Positions 11,901 to 22,930 of a stretch of 64,000 nucleotides of DNA are shown one piece after another. Every line of letters begins with the position of its first letter. Within the stretch, counting starts at the first letter, position 1. The position numbers and the translations under genes are program-made. The notes under the pieces were generated by a model that was not told the DNA's origin, searched no databases, and worked only from the letters and a program-made list of their open reading frames with translations. Origin of the DNA: Cryoendolithus antarcticus (taxonomy: Eukaryota; Ascomycota; Dothideomycetes; Cladosporiales; Cladosporiaceae); the NCBI GenBank assembly GCA_002077065.1, contig NAJO01000013.1, forward strand, positions 744,001-808,000, written 5' to 3'.

Positions 11901-12032
11901 GTAATGCAAGCTTGAGCCGTGGGTTTGTTAGCGGAAGAGTCGCTTGAGGCTGTACACACGACTGCCGTTATGATAGCTACTAATACTCCTCGACGATCCT
12001 GATCCCATGTGGAGTGCTTTGACTAGAACCTG
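8963..12032. other. 3-kb gene-poor region
   Basis: No recognisable gene, RNA gene or repeat family. A 9-bp inverted repeat (GAAAGGGCT / AGCCCTTTC) flanks about 30 bp near 9190-9240. A short GAAGCT triplication lies near 11131. One ATG-initiated frame of 259 codons (9683-10462) is longer than I would expect by chance and is listed separately. The right end should contain the 3' UTR of DOP1. Confidence 0.5.
9683..10462 (+). CDS. Possible orphan ORF, 259 aa, no recognised domain
   Basis: An uninterrupted ATG frame within an otherwise empty 3-kb stretch. The deduced product is rich in Arg, Ser, Ala and His, has no signal peptide, no clear transmembrane segment and no motif I recognise. A rough chance estimate for this GC level gives well under one such frame in 64 kb, which is the main argument for it. 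Against it, composition resembles random frames, overlapping frames occur on all strands, and there is no family match I can name. Treat it as a candidate only. Confidence 0.22.
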   Translation: MLGLHSLVADHRADQTKTDTPLWRPVARFRKRYFAQSLARSGAFHNPGAAVSGVLPVLSEDAFRHPACRARPSWFSSEGLCLTTCPSPRGSTRCYCACMRVGRVAERRWSLHRLSLTTEGITHRQLDDNRGSSCQSCHCTFWQWPTVSSSREKGAPSLQPYSVLTAAAAYRAHKHYWGARQPASTALPGPRRANHSADIDSYLCSMMNTLQLPSVRPWWFGSPLDYYRGVALILHDPTTDSQDFSTTASESTWAKDATS

Positions 12033-15000
12033 TCAGTCGTGCCTAACCATAGTTGTGACATTCAGCAAGTCTCTGAGCAGGGCGTCACGGTGCACTGACA
12101 CTGATCCGGCCTTCATCTGGTACACAGCCTCGTAAGTATTGATGCTGAGCTGACTGAAGTACGGCCGAATTATAGAGATCGCGAATTGTTCGCGGCTCAT
12201 AGCCTTGATGTCTTCGGTGTCCATGCTGGGGTCGCCTTCAATCATATGCTGATGCTTGAAATCACCTTCCAGGCTTGAAGAGACATCGATCGTGGCTATC
12301 ATCGGCTGAGTACCGTTCGAGACGTTGGTGCTCAACTCCTCAGCGAGTCGATCAGACAGAGCTGCGGACCGCCACATGTTAGAGTGGTGTATGGCGTCCG
12401 TTGTGTCAGTGACCCAGAGCCACTCGTGCGGTTGAAACTCGTTGGGCGACAGAGCTAGTAAGACTTCCAGCAACTTGCAAGCTTGCAGCAGCGCGAGATT
12501 GGTAATGTTGTCAGCGTTCTCCGACGTCCAGGCCAGACCTCCCACCAGCGCTGCCTTGAGCCAGCTGTTGAAAAGCGGCCACATCGGAGTCAACCGGGCC
12601 GGCGAGACAGAAAGCACAAGTACGCGGCATACCATGAAGATCTCTTGTTTGACTGCTGCTGAAGGGGAGGACAAGGCACTGACATCGAAAAGCTCTGTGA
12701 GCTTTCCCATCACGGCTTGGAGGGACCTCAGATGAGTATCGGTAGGCGAAGCCAAATACAGCACGCAAAGTCGCCGGAGCGTCGTTTGCGTTTCAATATC
12801 TGCCTTGATGCGCGCAGCTGCGGCGCCCACGCCAAACATGATGCCTGCGCTCGATGGCGCAATCAAGCGACTCAGCAAATCGTTCACTTGCTCTTTACCA
12901 GTTCCTGCCCAATGATGCAAGACAGGCATCCAGTACTGTTGCATGACATCGGCGTTAGTCTCCAAGAATCGTGGTCTCATAAAAGCCTCAGATACTTCCT
13001 TCCTCCATGGCTTTGCTGTAGGAGCCTTGACTGCTAGCGCAGCCAGCAGCACAAGTGTATCAGGATGCACGTTGGCGGGAAACGCTTTGGCGTGAAGTTC
13101 ATGGCTGATGATGCCTGACGTTATTGCGTTGACGGCATTGGCTACCCGGTCGCTCGCGTCCAGAAGATTATCGATGTGTGGCATCATTTGTGTGAGTATC
13201 ACAGTGATGTCCATGCTGCGTTGACCCAGACTGCTGACTGTTTCCTTCTGGGGCACCGTCGAGGCAACAGGATGCGTGACAGACGGCAATGTGGCGGAGC
13301 ATGCAGCCAGCAGACGCTGGAACAGATCGCCAAGCTCACGCCTCATTTTCCGCTGGTCCCCATAGTTTGTATTGGCCAGATGCTCGGCGAGTATGGATGC
13401 GATCCACAGCAGACCGGGTAGGACTTGCCTGAAAGGCATGGGATTGGACAGAACGTCGCGCATGAAGGCTGTACAGTCCGGCCAGATTTCGTCGGTGGCA
13501 TCCGCATCGACCGTGCCAAGATAGGCAGCCAGGAACGACAAGATCTCTGCAGCCGTCAGTTCGGTTGTCAGACTCGACTGTCGCGTTGGGCTTGCTGGAC
13601 CAGAGTGACAGCGACTACACACTGCATTCAATGTCGCAGGTAGAATGCTTCGTGGACGTGCCGGTGTCATGGCCTGGAGGAGACTGAGTACAGAAGCACT
13701 ATGATGTGGTTTTGTAGCGTGGCACCACTTGTGTATCATGACTTCTATGGTCTCCAGGGTTTGCACAGTGTAGATCTGCTCTAGCATCGACCGAGAACGA
13801 CTGCGCAAACGCACTGCGGTGTTTGATGCTGTCAAGGAGCTGTGTATGTTGGCGTAGACATCGATAGCCTGAGCAGACCAAAGCCAAACGTCCATGGCCA
13901 TCGCTGCGGCGTCCTTGAGCGCTAGCACCAGCGTGAGACGACTGTTTGCGGTATTGATACCGGTACTTGATCCTTGAGCCTTGGAAGATGTGGATGACGG
14001 ACCCCCTTGCGCTGCCTCCGACAGTGATCGTGTGGATATTTGATCCATTGAGCCGATATTGAAGTCATGCGCCTCCGCCAGGACGATATCTAGACCGTCA
14101 AGAAGCCACAATATGACGACGTCAGGAGCGAGCTCCGGCGTGTTCTCAGTGTTAAGGTAGAAAGTCCTGAGATGGATACAGGCAGCAGTCAGCTGTGCGC
14201 AAAACATGTCCACCAGTGGTATGAGCACGGTGATCAGACCATCGCCAAAGAAATGCAAACTCGACGTCAGGAAATCCAGCCATACATCCATGTGACGCCG
14301 TGCGCTCCCGGCAGCAAAGCCTGCTTTTAGGGTAGCCAGTAGCTTTGAGGACACAGCAGCTCCTGTAGTGCGTACGTGCAACTGTGAAGGATCCCGAGAT
14401 ATAAGACTCGGCTCCCGTTGCGTTGCAACAGATGATCGCCGCAATGATTCGTCGTCATGCTTGCTCGACAGATCTGACTGGCGTAGAGTCATGGCCGACA
14501 GCGCAAGGTCCAATAGTCTGCCACGCGTCTCGTCCTCGTCGTTTGACAGGGTATCTAGTACGCATTGGAGGATCACATCAGCCAGGTCCAACGTCTGAAT
14601 TTGCGTTCTGATAAACTCCGGTCCGTGCAAGGCAGCATCGAGGATTGAGATCGCAGTCTCTTTTGCAGAACTCAGCACCAATGGTTTTCCTATCAGGCCA
14701 GCACACTCCGTCGTAAGCCAGGCTACCATTGACTGGTCTGGAGAATCTGGTCTAGTAAAGTTGGGCAAGCTCATTAGGGACTGCCAAATTGGATTGTTCG
14801 CATGTCTCAGGATACTCTCAATCTGTTGTAGCACCACCGCTATACCACGGGTACGCTGCTGGCCGTCACGCACTTGTTGGAACTTGCGCACTTGACCTGT
14901 ATCGTTTTGTCCGGGCAGTGATTTAGCCAGCCTACCCAGGAGAAGCTGTAAGACAACTTCCGAACTGGCAACTGTGCCGAAAATGCGCATCGCCGCCTTT

Positions 15001-17548
15001 TGGCAGGTCCTCGAAGATCCTCGGATAGCGTCGATGGTCATGAACAGAGGTCCGCCCATCACATCTCGACGTCTTACCCACGCCATACCGTCCATGGGTA
15101 TGCTTTTCACACTCCCACGACGCTGTAGGCTTCGACCTTCTTGGCTCACAGCTGCCGATGCCGTTGGTACGCTGTGTTTCCACAGTACCGCAAAGCATGT
15201 CAGGTTCTCGGCAGTGCGAAATTCATCATGGACGGCGCCGTGTACCCTGCTGACGTCGCTTCTGCCCATGACTGAGCTAAGTGCAGCTTTCACAGTACTG
15301 GCGGATGGGTCAAGCCCATCCATTTGCCAGAGTAGTTGCACAGCTTCGAGCTGATGTCTTGCGTTCATGGGTGATAGTTGATCCCAAAGGCTTGCCACGA
15401 TACGATAGATCAGCTTATCAGTTCCAAGGGACTCCAGCCCTTTCTTGCAATGCTGGGAGCTTGACAGTTGGAGCAGTAAGTCTACGATCGAGTTCGTCAC
15501 CTCGAATGAGCTGTCAACGACAGCCCTAGCTTGACATGTCTCCAATACTGTGTTGATAGAGTCAACGTTCCATGCTGGAAAGGCTTTGTGCAATGCAATC
15601 AAGATATCGGACGCCTCAATAAAAGCTTCCCAGCTTGCGTGACCATGATCGAATACCGCAAAGGCATTGTCCAGGAGCTCTGCCGTGATGCAGGCCCGAT
15701 CGATAGGTGGATATTCGTCAAGAGGCGTAGTGTGGTCGTGTGTGTAGTATGCGCGAATGACAGTCCGTACGTCTTGTCCAGTTGCCGGCTTAGGCACCTC
15801 CATTTTGTCATCATCTTCGCCACCGAAGGTGTCAGCGGGCAGCAGTCTTAGTAGCAGCAGTATCGCCTTTGCGTACAACGCTCGTTGCTCCTGAACCGCT
15901 GGATCCGTATGCTTCATCTCAGCAAGCAGGAATACCATCGTGACTGGGACGTGTACGGCGATCATCTCTTCTTCCGCGACGTTGAAGGATTGCAGGATCC
16001 AGAGAAACAGTCGGAGGTCCTCGCAAACGGCCGCGATCGACTTCTTGGTATCATCTAGAAGTCTGAATAGCTGACCCCATATGACTCGACTCTCTACCCC
16101 ATCGAAGAAGGTGCGAGCGCTCTTCATGACCTCCATAACGTTTGCTGCAGATTTGTCTTCGCTATTGCCGTAAGCGCGACGCATTGCAGGTAGAAAGACT
16201 TCAGGTATCAAAGTATCTCCTATCTCCCATCTCTCCATGAGTGTGTGACAAATACGAAATGGACGTGCCAGATCCACAGTACCAGTCGCATCGCTACTCA
16301 AGTCGCTCAGTATGCAACGACGTAACGTAGGGAGTCCGTGGCGATCGAAGTAGTCTTGCTTCATCGAAGCCTGAAACCCAGCTGACTCGCGACGGATGAG
16401 GGTCGGAGACGCAGATCCCTCGGCATTCGCGTCTGATCCCAGCAGCCAGGTCCAAAGGCGTCTGTTTAGCGACATATCTCGACGCAAGGCGATCCCAGTG
16501 GCGGCCATCATTAGTCTGTCGATCTCGCTCGAGGCTACGCGGAATTGAAGAACTGGGGAATCGAGTGGTAGGTGTGAGACGAGAAGGTCTAGAAATCCCC
16601 GTTGTACCAGTGGCTGAGAGTCTGAAAGTCCCGTCGCAAATGCGCGCACTAGCAACCCAGGCTCTGGCGCAATGGCAGATTCAGCCTCTGGGCTCATAGC
16701 ATCGCCGCCCGGCGGTGTTGCGGCAACTCTCCAGAACGAAGGCAATTGGCGGACGAGGTAATTGAGTGCGCCCTGACGGCGCGAAACGCCGGTAAGTATG
16801 GCGAGAAACATGCATTGCCAGAAGAAGCCGGAGTCACGGTATGTGCCTGGACGAGTTGGGTTCACTGGACCAAGCTCGAAGATCCGCACGATGTCGAAAG
16901 CTCTCTCGAAGTCCTCACTAGTCTCCTCCTCCAGCGCTGGCAACATACTGAGTATGAGGCTTTTCATGACGGGCCGTTTTATGTCATGGGAAAGAACCAA
17001 CACATAATTTTCCAGAAGGCCGTACAAGGCAGGTCTAACGGACAGGGAGGCGAAGGACAACACCGTGGAAAGACCTGGGAGGTAATCGGACAGATGTTTG
17101 GCAACATGTGGCGTGCCAAATGTCTCGAAGATGTAGCCATATATCTCAAGTGCTCTCTGATGCACCCCAGACGGCAGCGCTGGACTGAGGCATTGAGCAA
17201 GCCTCAAAGCCACAGCATCGGCATGTGGGAGCACAGTAGCATCTTTGCTATGACTCTGTACGGCCTTGAGTAGACGACCGAGAAAGGCGATGTAGTCGGC
17301 CCACTCTTCAGGTGCCGCTTCCCATGTGCTGAGCGCGCGCGCAATGCTTGCCGCATAGCGACGAATGCTCCTATCGGACTTCCATGATGCTGAGGACGAT
17401 CAGTATAAATCAAGAAATGTACCGGTGGATGTACCTACATACCGTCCTCCGCCGTCCGTCGCGCCAAATGAGGAACTGGCGAGGAGGCCCGTGAGCTCCC
17501 TGGAGACGTTGTTTGTCGTCCGTCCGAAGCGATGACACTCATGGCCAT
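12033..17548 (-). CDS. DOP1: Dopey (DOP1) family protein, two exons
   Basis: A very large protein (1820 aa) of the Dopey family. Such proteins act with the P4-ATPase flippase partner Mon2/Neo1 at Golgi-endosome membranes, and in filamentous fungi (DopA) affect morphogenesis. Exon 1 is 17548-17443; the intron (17442-17390) runs GTATGT to CCTCAG; exon 2 is 17389-12033. The splice joins a Ser-rich leader to SDRSIRRYAASI, followed by RALSTWEAAPEEWADYIAFL and GRLLKAVQ, the conserved Dopey N-terminal block. The long exon 2 stays open for 5.3 kb and consists mainly of helical repeat-like sequence. The start is the ATG at 17548, with another in-frame ATG two codons later. It is head-to-head with MON1, 259 bp apart. 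Confidence 0.9.
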
Positions 17549-17807
17549 CCAGTCTCAACACGATAGCGCTGATACGTGCTGGACATCGTGCTGCGTGAAA
17601 GGTGAATTTGATGATTGTGAGAGCGGACGAGAGCCACCTTGCATTCGATAAATGCTAGCGCCGGCCCTAGCCGCAGCTAGTTGATTGAACCACTACTCCA
17701 CACATCGACTTATGCACAATGTGATGGGCCACGATATAAAGTAGATCGTAAACACCGTCCGACTGATCACTCGCTTAGACGTGTCGTCCACATGCCGCTG
17801 ATGATTC
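17549..17807. promoter_or_regulatory. Shared DOP1-MON1 divergent promoter with a MON1 uORF
   Basis: Only 259 bp separate the start codons of two divergent genes that both serve endomembrane traffic, so the promoters must overlap. An ATG at 17792 opens an eight-codon frame that stops with TGA at 17816-17818, overlapping the MON1 start at 17808 in a different frame. If included in the transcript, this small uORF would reduce initiation at MON1. No clear TATA box was seen. Confidence 0.5.
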
Positions 17808-19748
17808 ATGCCGCATGACGAAGTCGATGGAGGCGATGGACCTAACCTAAAGTCTCCCAATGGCTCGCCACATCCAGCTCATCAACCCGCGTTCGAGGTC
17901 GAGCAAATGGCCGCTCCGACTGGTATCACTATGGACGCAGAGAGTGGCAATGCCAAGATCGCCTCTCGAGAATCGACTCCGCCTCCATTGCCACCACGTC
18001 CTACCCAGCTTAAGCTGCTGGATGACCGTTCATCTCTCTCCGGCATTAACCTCGCCAAGCGGACGTCAAGGCCCCAATTGCTTTCTCAGGCTACGACAGC
18101 CGTCTCTCTGACAGAAGTTCAACTGCAAAGCCGCAGCGGAGATGACACGACTGCGCAGTCTTCGCCCGCAAGTCGAGCAGCATCGCGAAGGAGAAGCTTC
18201 ACTCGCGTTGTCACTGGAAGCTACATGGACGATGCAACGAGTATTCGCAGTCCTGTACCGACGCTCAATGTACCCTACGACCAGGACAGTATCTTCGGTG
18301 ATGAGGCATCGCCCGCGTGGCACGCCTTGAGTGCTCAAATTGAGCACGGCGACCCGTTCGATACCGCACAGGTGGACTCGGATCCTGTCATTGATCAGAT
18401 AGAACACGAGTTTGACGGGCTTGAGAAGCGAGAGTCCAATGGATCGAATGAGACATCCCTGCTGGAGCAATGGTCCTCTAAGCTCAAGCACTTCTTCATT
18501 CTATCTGGGTCGGGAAAGCCTGTGTACAGTCGTCAGGGGGATGATCAGCTTATCAGTCACTATATCGGCGTTGCCCTGACACTGATCTCATTCTACCAAG
18601 GAGCCGACGACTCGCTGAAGAGCTTCACCGCAGCTGATAGCCGCTTTGTAATCTTGCAAAAAGGTCCACTAAACCTCATCGCCGTGAGTAAGCTCGGCGA
18701 AAGCGAAATGCAGCTACGAAACCAGCTTGAGTCACTGTACATGCAGATACTGTCCACACTTACACTGCCGAGTCTGGAACGCATCTTCTCCAATCGACCC
18801 TCAACAGATCTTAGACGGCCTCTGCAAGGCACCGACGTCCTGCTCGATGGATTGGCTGATGGCTTCACCCGTGGTTCTCCGTCAACTTTACCTTCATCTC
18901 TCGAATGCCTTCGCCTGCGCAAGACTCATCGCCGCGCTATCAACGATACGCTGCTGAAAGTACGTTCACCTGACCTACTCTACGGTCTGATCGTTGCTGC
19001 AGGTCGGCTTGTCAGCGTGGTTCGCCCGAAGAAGCATTCGCTCCACCCTGGTGATCTGCATTTGATCTTTAACATGCTCTTCGAAGCCGGAAGTGTCAAG
19101 GCCGGCGGGGGTGAAAACTGGATCCCACTTTGCCTTCCCGGCTTCAATAACACAGGCTTCGTATACATGTACGTCAGCTTCCTGTCTGCCACGCCGGCTT
19201 CTGTTCAGGAGTCGACGCAGAAGGCTCAGCCGGCCTCGGACGACCTAGCAATCGTGTTAATCTCGCCCAACAAAGACTCTTTCCACTCTCTTCGCAAGAT
19301 GCGAGATGCACTGCTAAAGGCACTTGACTCTTCTACGCTACTGTCAACATTGTCAAAGGCAATACAGGCTGGTCATCTCGGCATCTCCGACATTGCTGGT
19401 ACTACTACACCGCTCCGCCACTTTTTGTACAAGTCCAGAGGTAACGTGCAGTTCACGATGCCCTCTTCCGCCCCACACTACCATCACGCTGTTGCTCGAC
19501 GACGCCTGATGAGTCTGTACGGTGCGCTGCATGAGGCACTGCACGCTAAGACCGCGCGACTCAAGGTGCAGCATCTAGTGTCTACACACGCCACAGCTCT
19601 GGCGTGGGAGACGCCCTTGTTCGAGCTCTACTGCGTGGCTGGACCTGGTACGTCGAGAGCAGCTCTGGCGGCAGGGGCAAACCTTGTTGTGCAGTGGGTG
19701 CGAAAGGAGGAGGAGAGGGTGTTCATCATTGGCGGCGCGGTATTTTGA
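17808..19748 (+). CDS. MON1: Vacuolar fusion protein MON1
   Basis: A single-exon gene of 646 aa. Mon1 with Ccz1 forms the exchange factor that activates Rab7/Ypt7 on late endosomes and vacuoles and also serves autophagy. The first 200 or so residues are disordered, rich in Ser and Pro. The longin core starts at about residue 225 with HFFILSGSGKPVYSR and continues through ALTLISFYQ, RFVILQKGPLNLIAVS and a LYMQILSTLTLPSLERIF block, all typical of Mon1. The C-terminal third has the further Mon1 longin-like region. The length matches other Pezizomycotina proteins. The ATG at 17808 begins the frame. A short overlapping uORF precedes it. Confidence 0.92.
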   Translation: MPHDEVDGGDGPNLKSPNGSPHPAHQPAFEVEQMAAPTGITMDAESGNAKIASRESTPPPLPPRPTQLKLLDDRSSLSGINLAKRTSRPQLLSQATTAVSLTEVQLQSRSGDDTTAQSSPASRAASRRRSFTRVVTGSYMDDATSIRSPVPTLNVPYDQDSIFGDEASPAWHALSAQIEHGDPFDTAQVDSDPVIDQIEHEFDGLEKRESNGSNETSLLEQWSSKLKHFFILSGSGKPVYSRQGDDQLISHYIGVALTLISFYQGADDSLKSFTAADSRFVILQKGPLNLIAVSKLGESEMQLRNQLESLYMQILSTLTLPSLERIFSNRPSTDLRRPLQGTDVLLDGLADGFTRGSPSTLPSSLECLRLRKTHRRAINDTLLKVRSPDLLYGLIVAAGRLVSVVRPKKHSLHPGDLHLIFNMLFEAGSVKAGGGENWIPLCLPGFNNTGFVYMYVSFLSATPASVQESTQKAQPASDDLAIVLISPNKDSFHSLRKMRDALLKALDSSTLLSTLSKAIQAGHLGISDIAGTTTPLRHFLYKSRGNVQFTMPSSAPHYHHAVARRRLMSLYGALHEALHAKTARLKVQHLVSTHATALAWETPLFELYCVAGPGTSRAALAAGANLVVQWVRKEEERVFIIGGAVF

Positions 19749-19976
19749 TCGCAAGATGCACACCATCATGAGGCACGTTCGTGTGGCTGACCAGTGAGGT
19801 CGCACGTTTGTATATTTACCAAATTGTTATCCTAGCGCCATGCCTCATTCGCGTTCTATTCGGCAAAACACTACTTGACCTCGAGCTTTGGCAAAAACAC
19901 TTGGCAAAAGAATATCTGTACGCTGCGAACACTGAACCAATTGTTAGCAGACAATCCCAATCAGGTAGCGGGTGAG

Positions 19977-20071
19977 GCGACGCACGGATTCGAACCTGCG
20001 CGCCCGAAGGCATCAGATGTCTAGGCCCACATAGGGGTTCAAGTCTGACTCGTTAACCACTCCGACATCGC
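19977..20071 (-). tRNA. tRNA-Ser(UGA)-like gene with a 19-nt intron, imperfect T arm
   Basis: Read on the minus strand, this has a D-arm region (GAGTGGTTAA), an anticodon stem TCAGA/TCTGA, anticodon TGA at 20041-20039, a 19-nt insertion (20037-20019) one base 3' of the anticodon as in nuclear tRNA introns, a long variable arm (GCC TTCG GGC) and the B-box-like GGTTCGAATCC. The type II variable arm and the anticodon point to serine. The ends given allow a 7-bp acceptor stem with G-T pairs, but then the spacing to the D arm is short. The T stem forms only if one base bulges out. It may be a degenerate copy. Another 5' end a few bases upstream is possible. Confidence 0.6.
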
Positions 20072-20435
20072 AGCCATCAGGTTGTTTCGAAGAGAGATTA
20101 CTAAGCGCTACGGGATAATAAATATATACTAATAGCGAGCCTGAACTTCGACAAGCGCTAGCTGCTCGTGATTTCCGGTGTACGGCAGGAGTCACATCAT
20201 ACGTCGCGCAACCTGCCGCACCGTCTAGTCTGCCATGCGAACCTGCACTCTCGCGAGGCTCGAGAACCGCAAACTACCTATAGTCAAGGCCGAGACTTCG
20301 CACCTCCCTCGCACGGCTGGATAACCCGCATCGTGCCCTCGGTGGCATCGCGGCGATCTTGCCTGTTCCTGTCTAGAGCTCAGCTTCTTCACCTCGACTT
20401 GCTCAATCCGAATCGGTCCGAGAGAAAACGTGGAA

Positions 20436-20460
20436 ATCTTCCCCAGTTTGCGGGGAAGAT
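20436..20460. promoter_or_regulatory. Palindromic pair of CreA/Mig1-type sites upstream of the GH32 gene
   Basis: A perfect 9-bp inverted repeat, ATCTTCCCC and GGGGAAGAT, flanks a 7-nt spacer. It includes two copies of the fungal carbon-catabolite repressor consensus SYGGRG: GCGGGG on the plus strand (20450-20455) and CTGGGG on the minus strand (20446-20441), three bases apart. Paired CreA sites are known to be the effective arrangement in other fungi. It ends 245 bp before the fructosidase start codon, a fitting place for glucose repression. The functional reading is inferred. Confidence 0.55.
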
Positions 20461-20705
20461 ATGACCTCATCCGACATTTTTCACAGCAAAGGCATGCAGA
20501 AAGACGAGAAATCCGATGGAAGCGGGGCCGTCCTGCGAGAGCTAGTAGAAGTATACGAGATGCATGCTCGAACTGTCACGCAGGTGGCAGGCATTGGCGA
20601 CGGCAGCGTTTTGCATAAAGAGGCATTGATCCGCCGTGCAGACTCAAGTTCTCAAGATAAGTGCCATTATAATTGCATTCCGTCTTGTCAGAGAAGTCAA
20701 GGAAC

Positions 20706-22930
20706 ATGAAGAGTGTTGTACCGACGCTACTGGCAATACTGCCACTCGCCTTGGCCCAAGGCGGACACAATGGCGGACATCACAATGGTGGCTGGAATGG
20801 TGGAGGATGGTACAGTGAAGGGTGGAACAAGGGTGGAGGCTCGAACGGTGGTGGCTCGAATGGTGTTGGCTCTAACGGTAGGAACCAGGGCTCTGGTGGT
20901 AACAGCCAGAGTTGCACCTCCTTGACTGCAGATGAGATCAGAACGAGCGGCAACAACTCTTTGTTCACTCGATGGAGGCCCTACAGCCACGTCAACGCTC
21001 CTGCTGGATGGCTCAACGACCCTTGTGCGCCGATGTATGATCCAACCAGGGATGAATACCATATCTTCTACCAATGGTAAGCTAACAGATGTTGCGTCCT
21101 CTCTCGGTTTGCCCAGCTAACAAGACGTTGTCAGGCATCCGCAACACATCAACTGGGGTATTGTCGATTAGAGGCAGCCGGATAGTGCCAGTAGAGCTGA
21201 CACTGAGCAGGGAACATCTCATGGGGCCACGCAACATCGAAGGATATGATCAGCTGGACCGACCATGGCGGCTGGCAAGATCACGAAGCCCTCGCACTTG
21301 GGCCGTCTGGTAACGGGTCCTACAACGGTTTAGGTATATTTTCAGGCACTGGTCAGCCCGTCAACATCCACGGCCAGAAAGACGGCACTTTGCTACTTTT
21401 CTACACGTCCGTGAGCTGGCTGCCAATTGGCTGGAGCATCCCCTACCATCCTGGATCCGAGACACAGTCACTGGCTTACTCGACTGATGGTGGCAACACC
21501 TGGCAGGAGTACGCCGGGAATCCAGTCATCTCTGCAACCACTGAGACTGCGCCAATGTACTGGAACATCACTGGCTTCCGCGATCCGTTCTTCGAGCCCT
21601 CGCCGCATCTTGACGCTTTGCTAGGCCAATCCGAGCCGCATTACTACGCCGTCTTCGGTTCAGGAATCGAGGGCGTGGGCCCGAGGATTCCGCTCTGGAG
21701 TGCGCCTGCGAGTGACTTGACCGACTGGACGTTCTTGGGCGCATTATGGGAACCCCAGGCCAACACTTCTTTCGGCCCACTGTTATCAACAGGTCAGTAC
21801 CAGCAAGCTTCTCCGCTGCACGCACTAATGTAAGCTGACACCCACGAACAGGCACATACGCCTTCAACTTCGAGGTCTCTGGCTTCTTCTCACTTACAGA
21901 TAGCAAGGGCGATGTGCATTACTACGCAAACATGGGCACAGAAGGTGGCAACGTCTCCTTCCATGAGTCGAACCACTGGGCGCTGTGGAATGAAGGCGTC
22001 GTGTCGCGAGGCGCCAATGGTAGCGCGCAATTTCACCCCGTCGCAGGCGGCGCAGGCGACTGGGGCAACGGCTACGCGATCACAAGCTTCAACGACACCA
22101 AGAACAACCGGCGGCTTCAATGGGTCTGGGCTCCCGAAGACCTCGTTGGAGATGGCGGCCTGTTCTCTGCGAAACAGCAAGGTTTCCAAGGCTCACTCAC
22201 AATCCCCCGTGAACTTTTCGTGCACGAAGCTGATGGTCTCCTCAATCCGAACGGCACACTCGAGAACGGCAATTCTGTCGTGACTCAGCACTCCGACGGC
22301 ACGTACTCGGCTTCGACTCTTGGAGTCATGCCCGCTAGGGATGTCGCTGATGGTCTCCGCTTGGGCGCAAGATACACCAAGATCAGCAAGACGACCTACA
22401 CATCCAACAAGATCCTGCAGCAACAGGCCGCGGCATCCTACGAGATCAGAGCTGTGGTGTTGGCCACCACAGGCCCTGTTGGTCTGGTCATTGGCGCATC
22501 ATCAGATGGCGTCGAGTACACGAATATCATCTACGAGCCTTCCAATAACACCATTCTCGTCGAGCGCCTGCACAGCAGCACCATCGTTGAGTTCGCCAAC
22601 GTCACCGTGACCGGGTTCTTTGCACCATACACACTCGCCGAAACAGGCAAAGCCGAGGCCATCACTATGGACGTCTTCGTCGATGGGTCGCTAGTCGAGG
22701 TATTTGTGAATGAGCGCTTTGCATTGTCAACGAGAATCTACCCGTCGAAGCTTTGCAGCACTGGCTTCGGCGTTTACGTTGGCGCTGGCTCGAGCGCGAC
22801 ATTCTCAAACTTCGAGGCATGGGTCGGTTTGGCCAATGTTTGGCCTGAGAGACCGGCGAACAGCAGCTCGCCGTTGGTGTGGGACACCGCGGCAGCGACT
22901 AACAACTACACTTGGTGGTCTGGTAACTAA
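20706..22930 (+). CDS. Secreted GH32 beta-fructosidase (invertase/inulinase type), four exons
   Basis: Predicted enzyme of 684 aa that hydrolyses terminal fructose from sucrose or fructans outside the cell. Exons: 20706-21076, 21135-21157 (23 nt), 21211-21792 and 21852-22930. The splices rebuild the run WHPQHINWGN followed by ISWGHATSKD, a GH32 hallmark. Residues 1-18 form a signal peptide ending in LALAQ. A Gly/Asn/His-rich linker (about 19-68) follows. Catalytic residues visible: Asp105 in WLNDP (nucleophile), Asp256 in FRDP (transition-state stabiliser) and Glu333 in NFEVSG (acid/base, with EV instead of the common EC). The C-terminal beta-sandwich carries the late VDGSLVEVFVN motif. I use the ATG at 20706 because upstream in-frame codons are not ATG. 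A double CreA site lies upstream. Confidence 0.9.
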
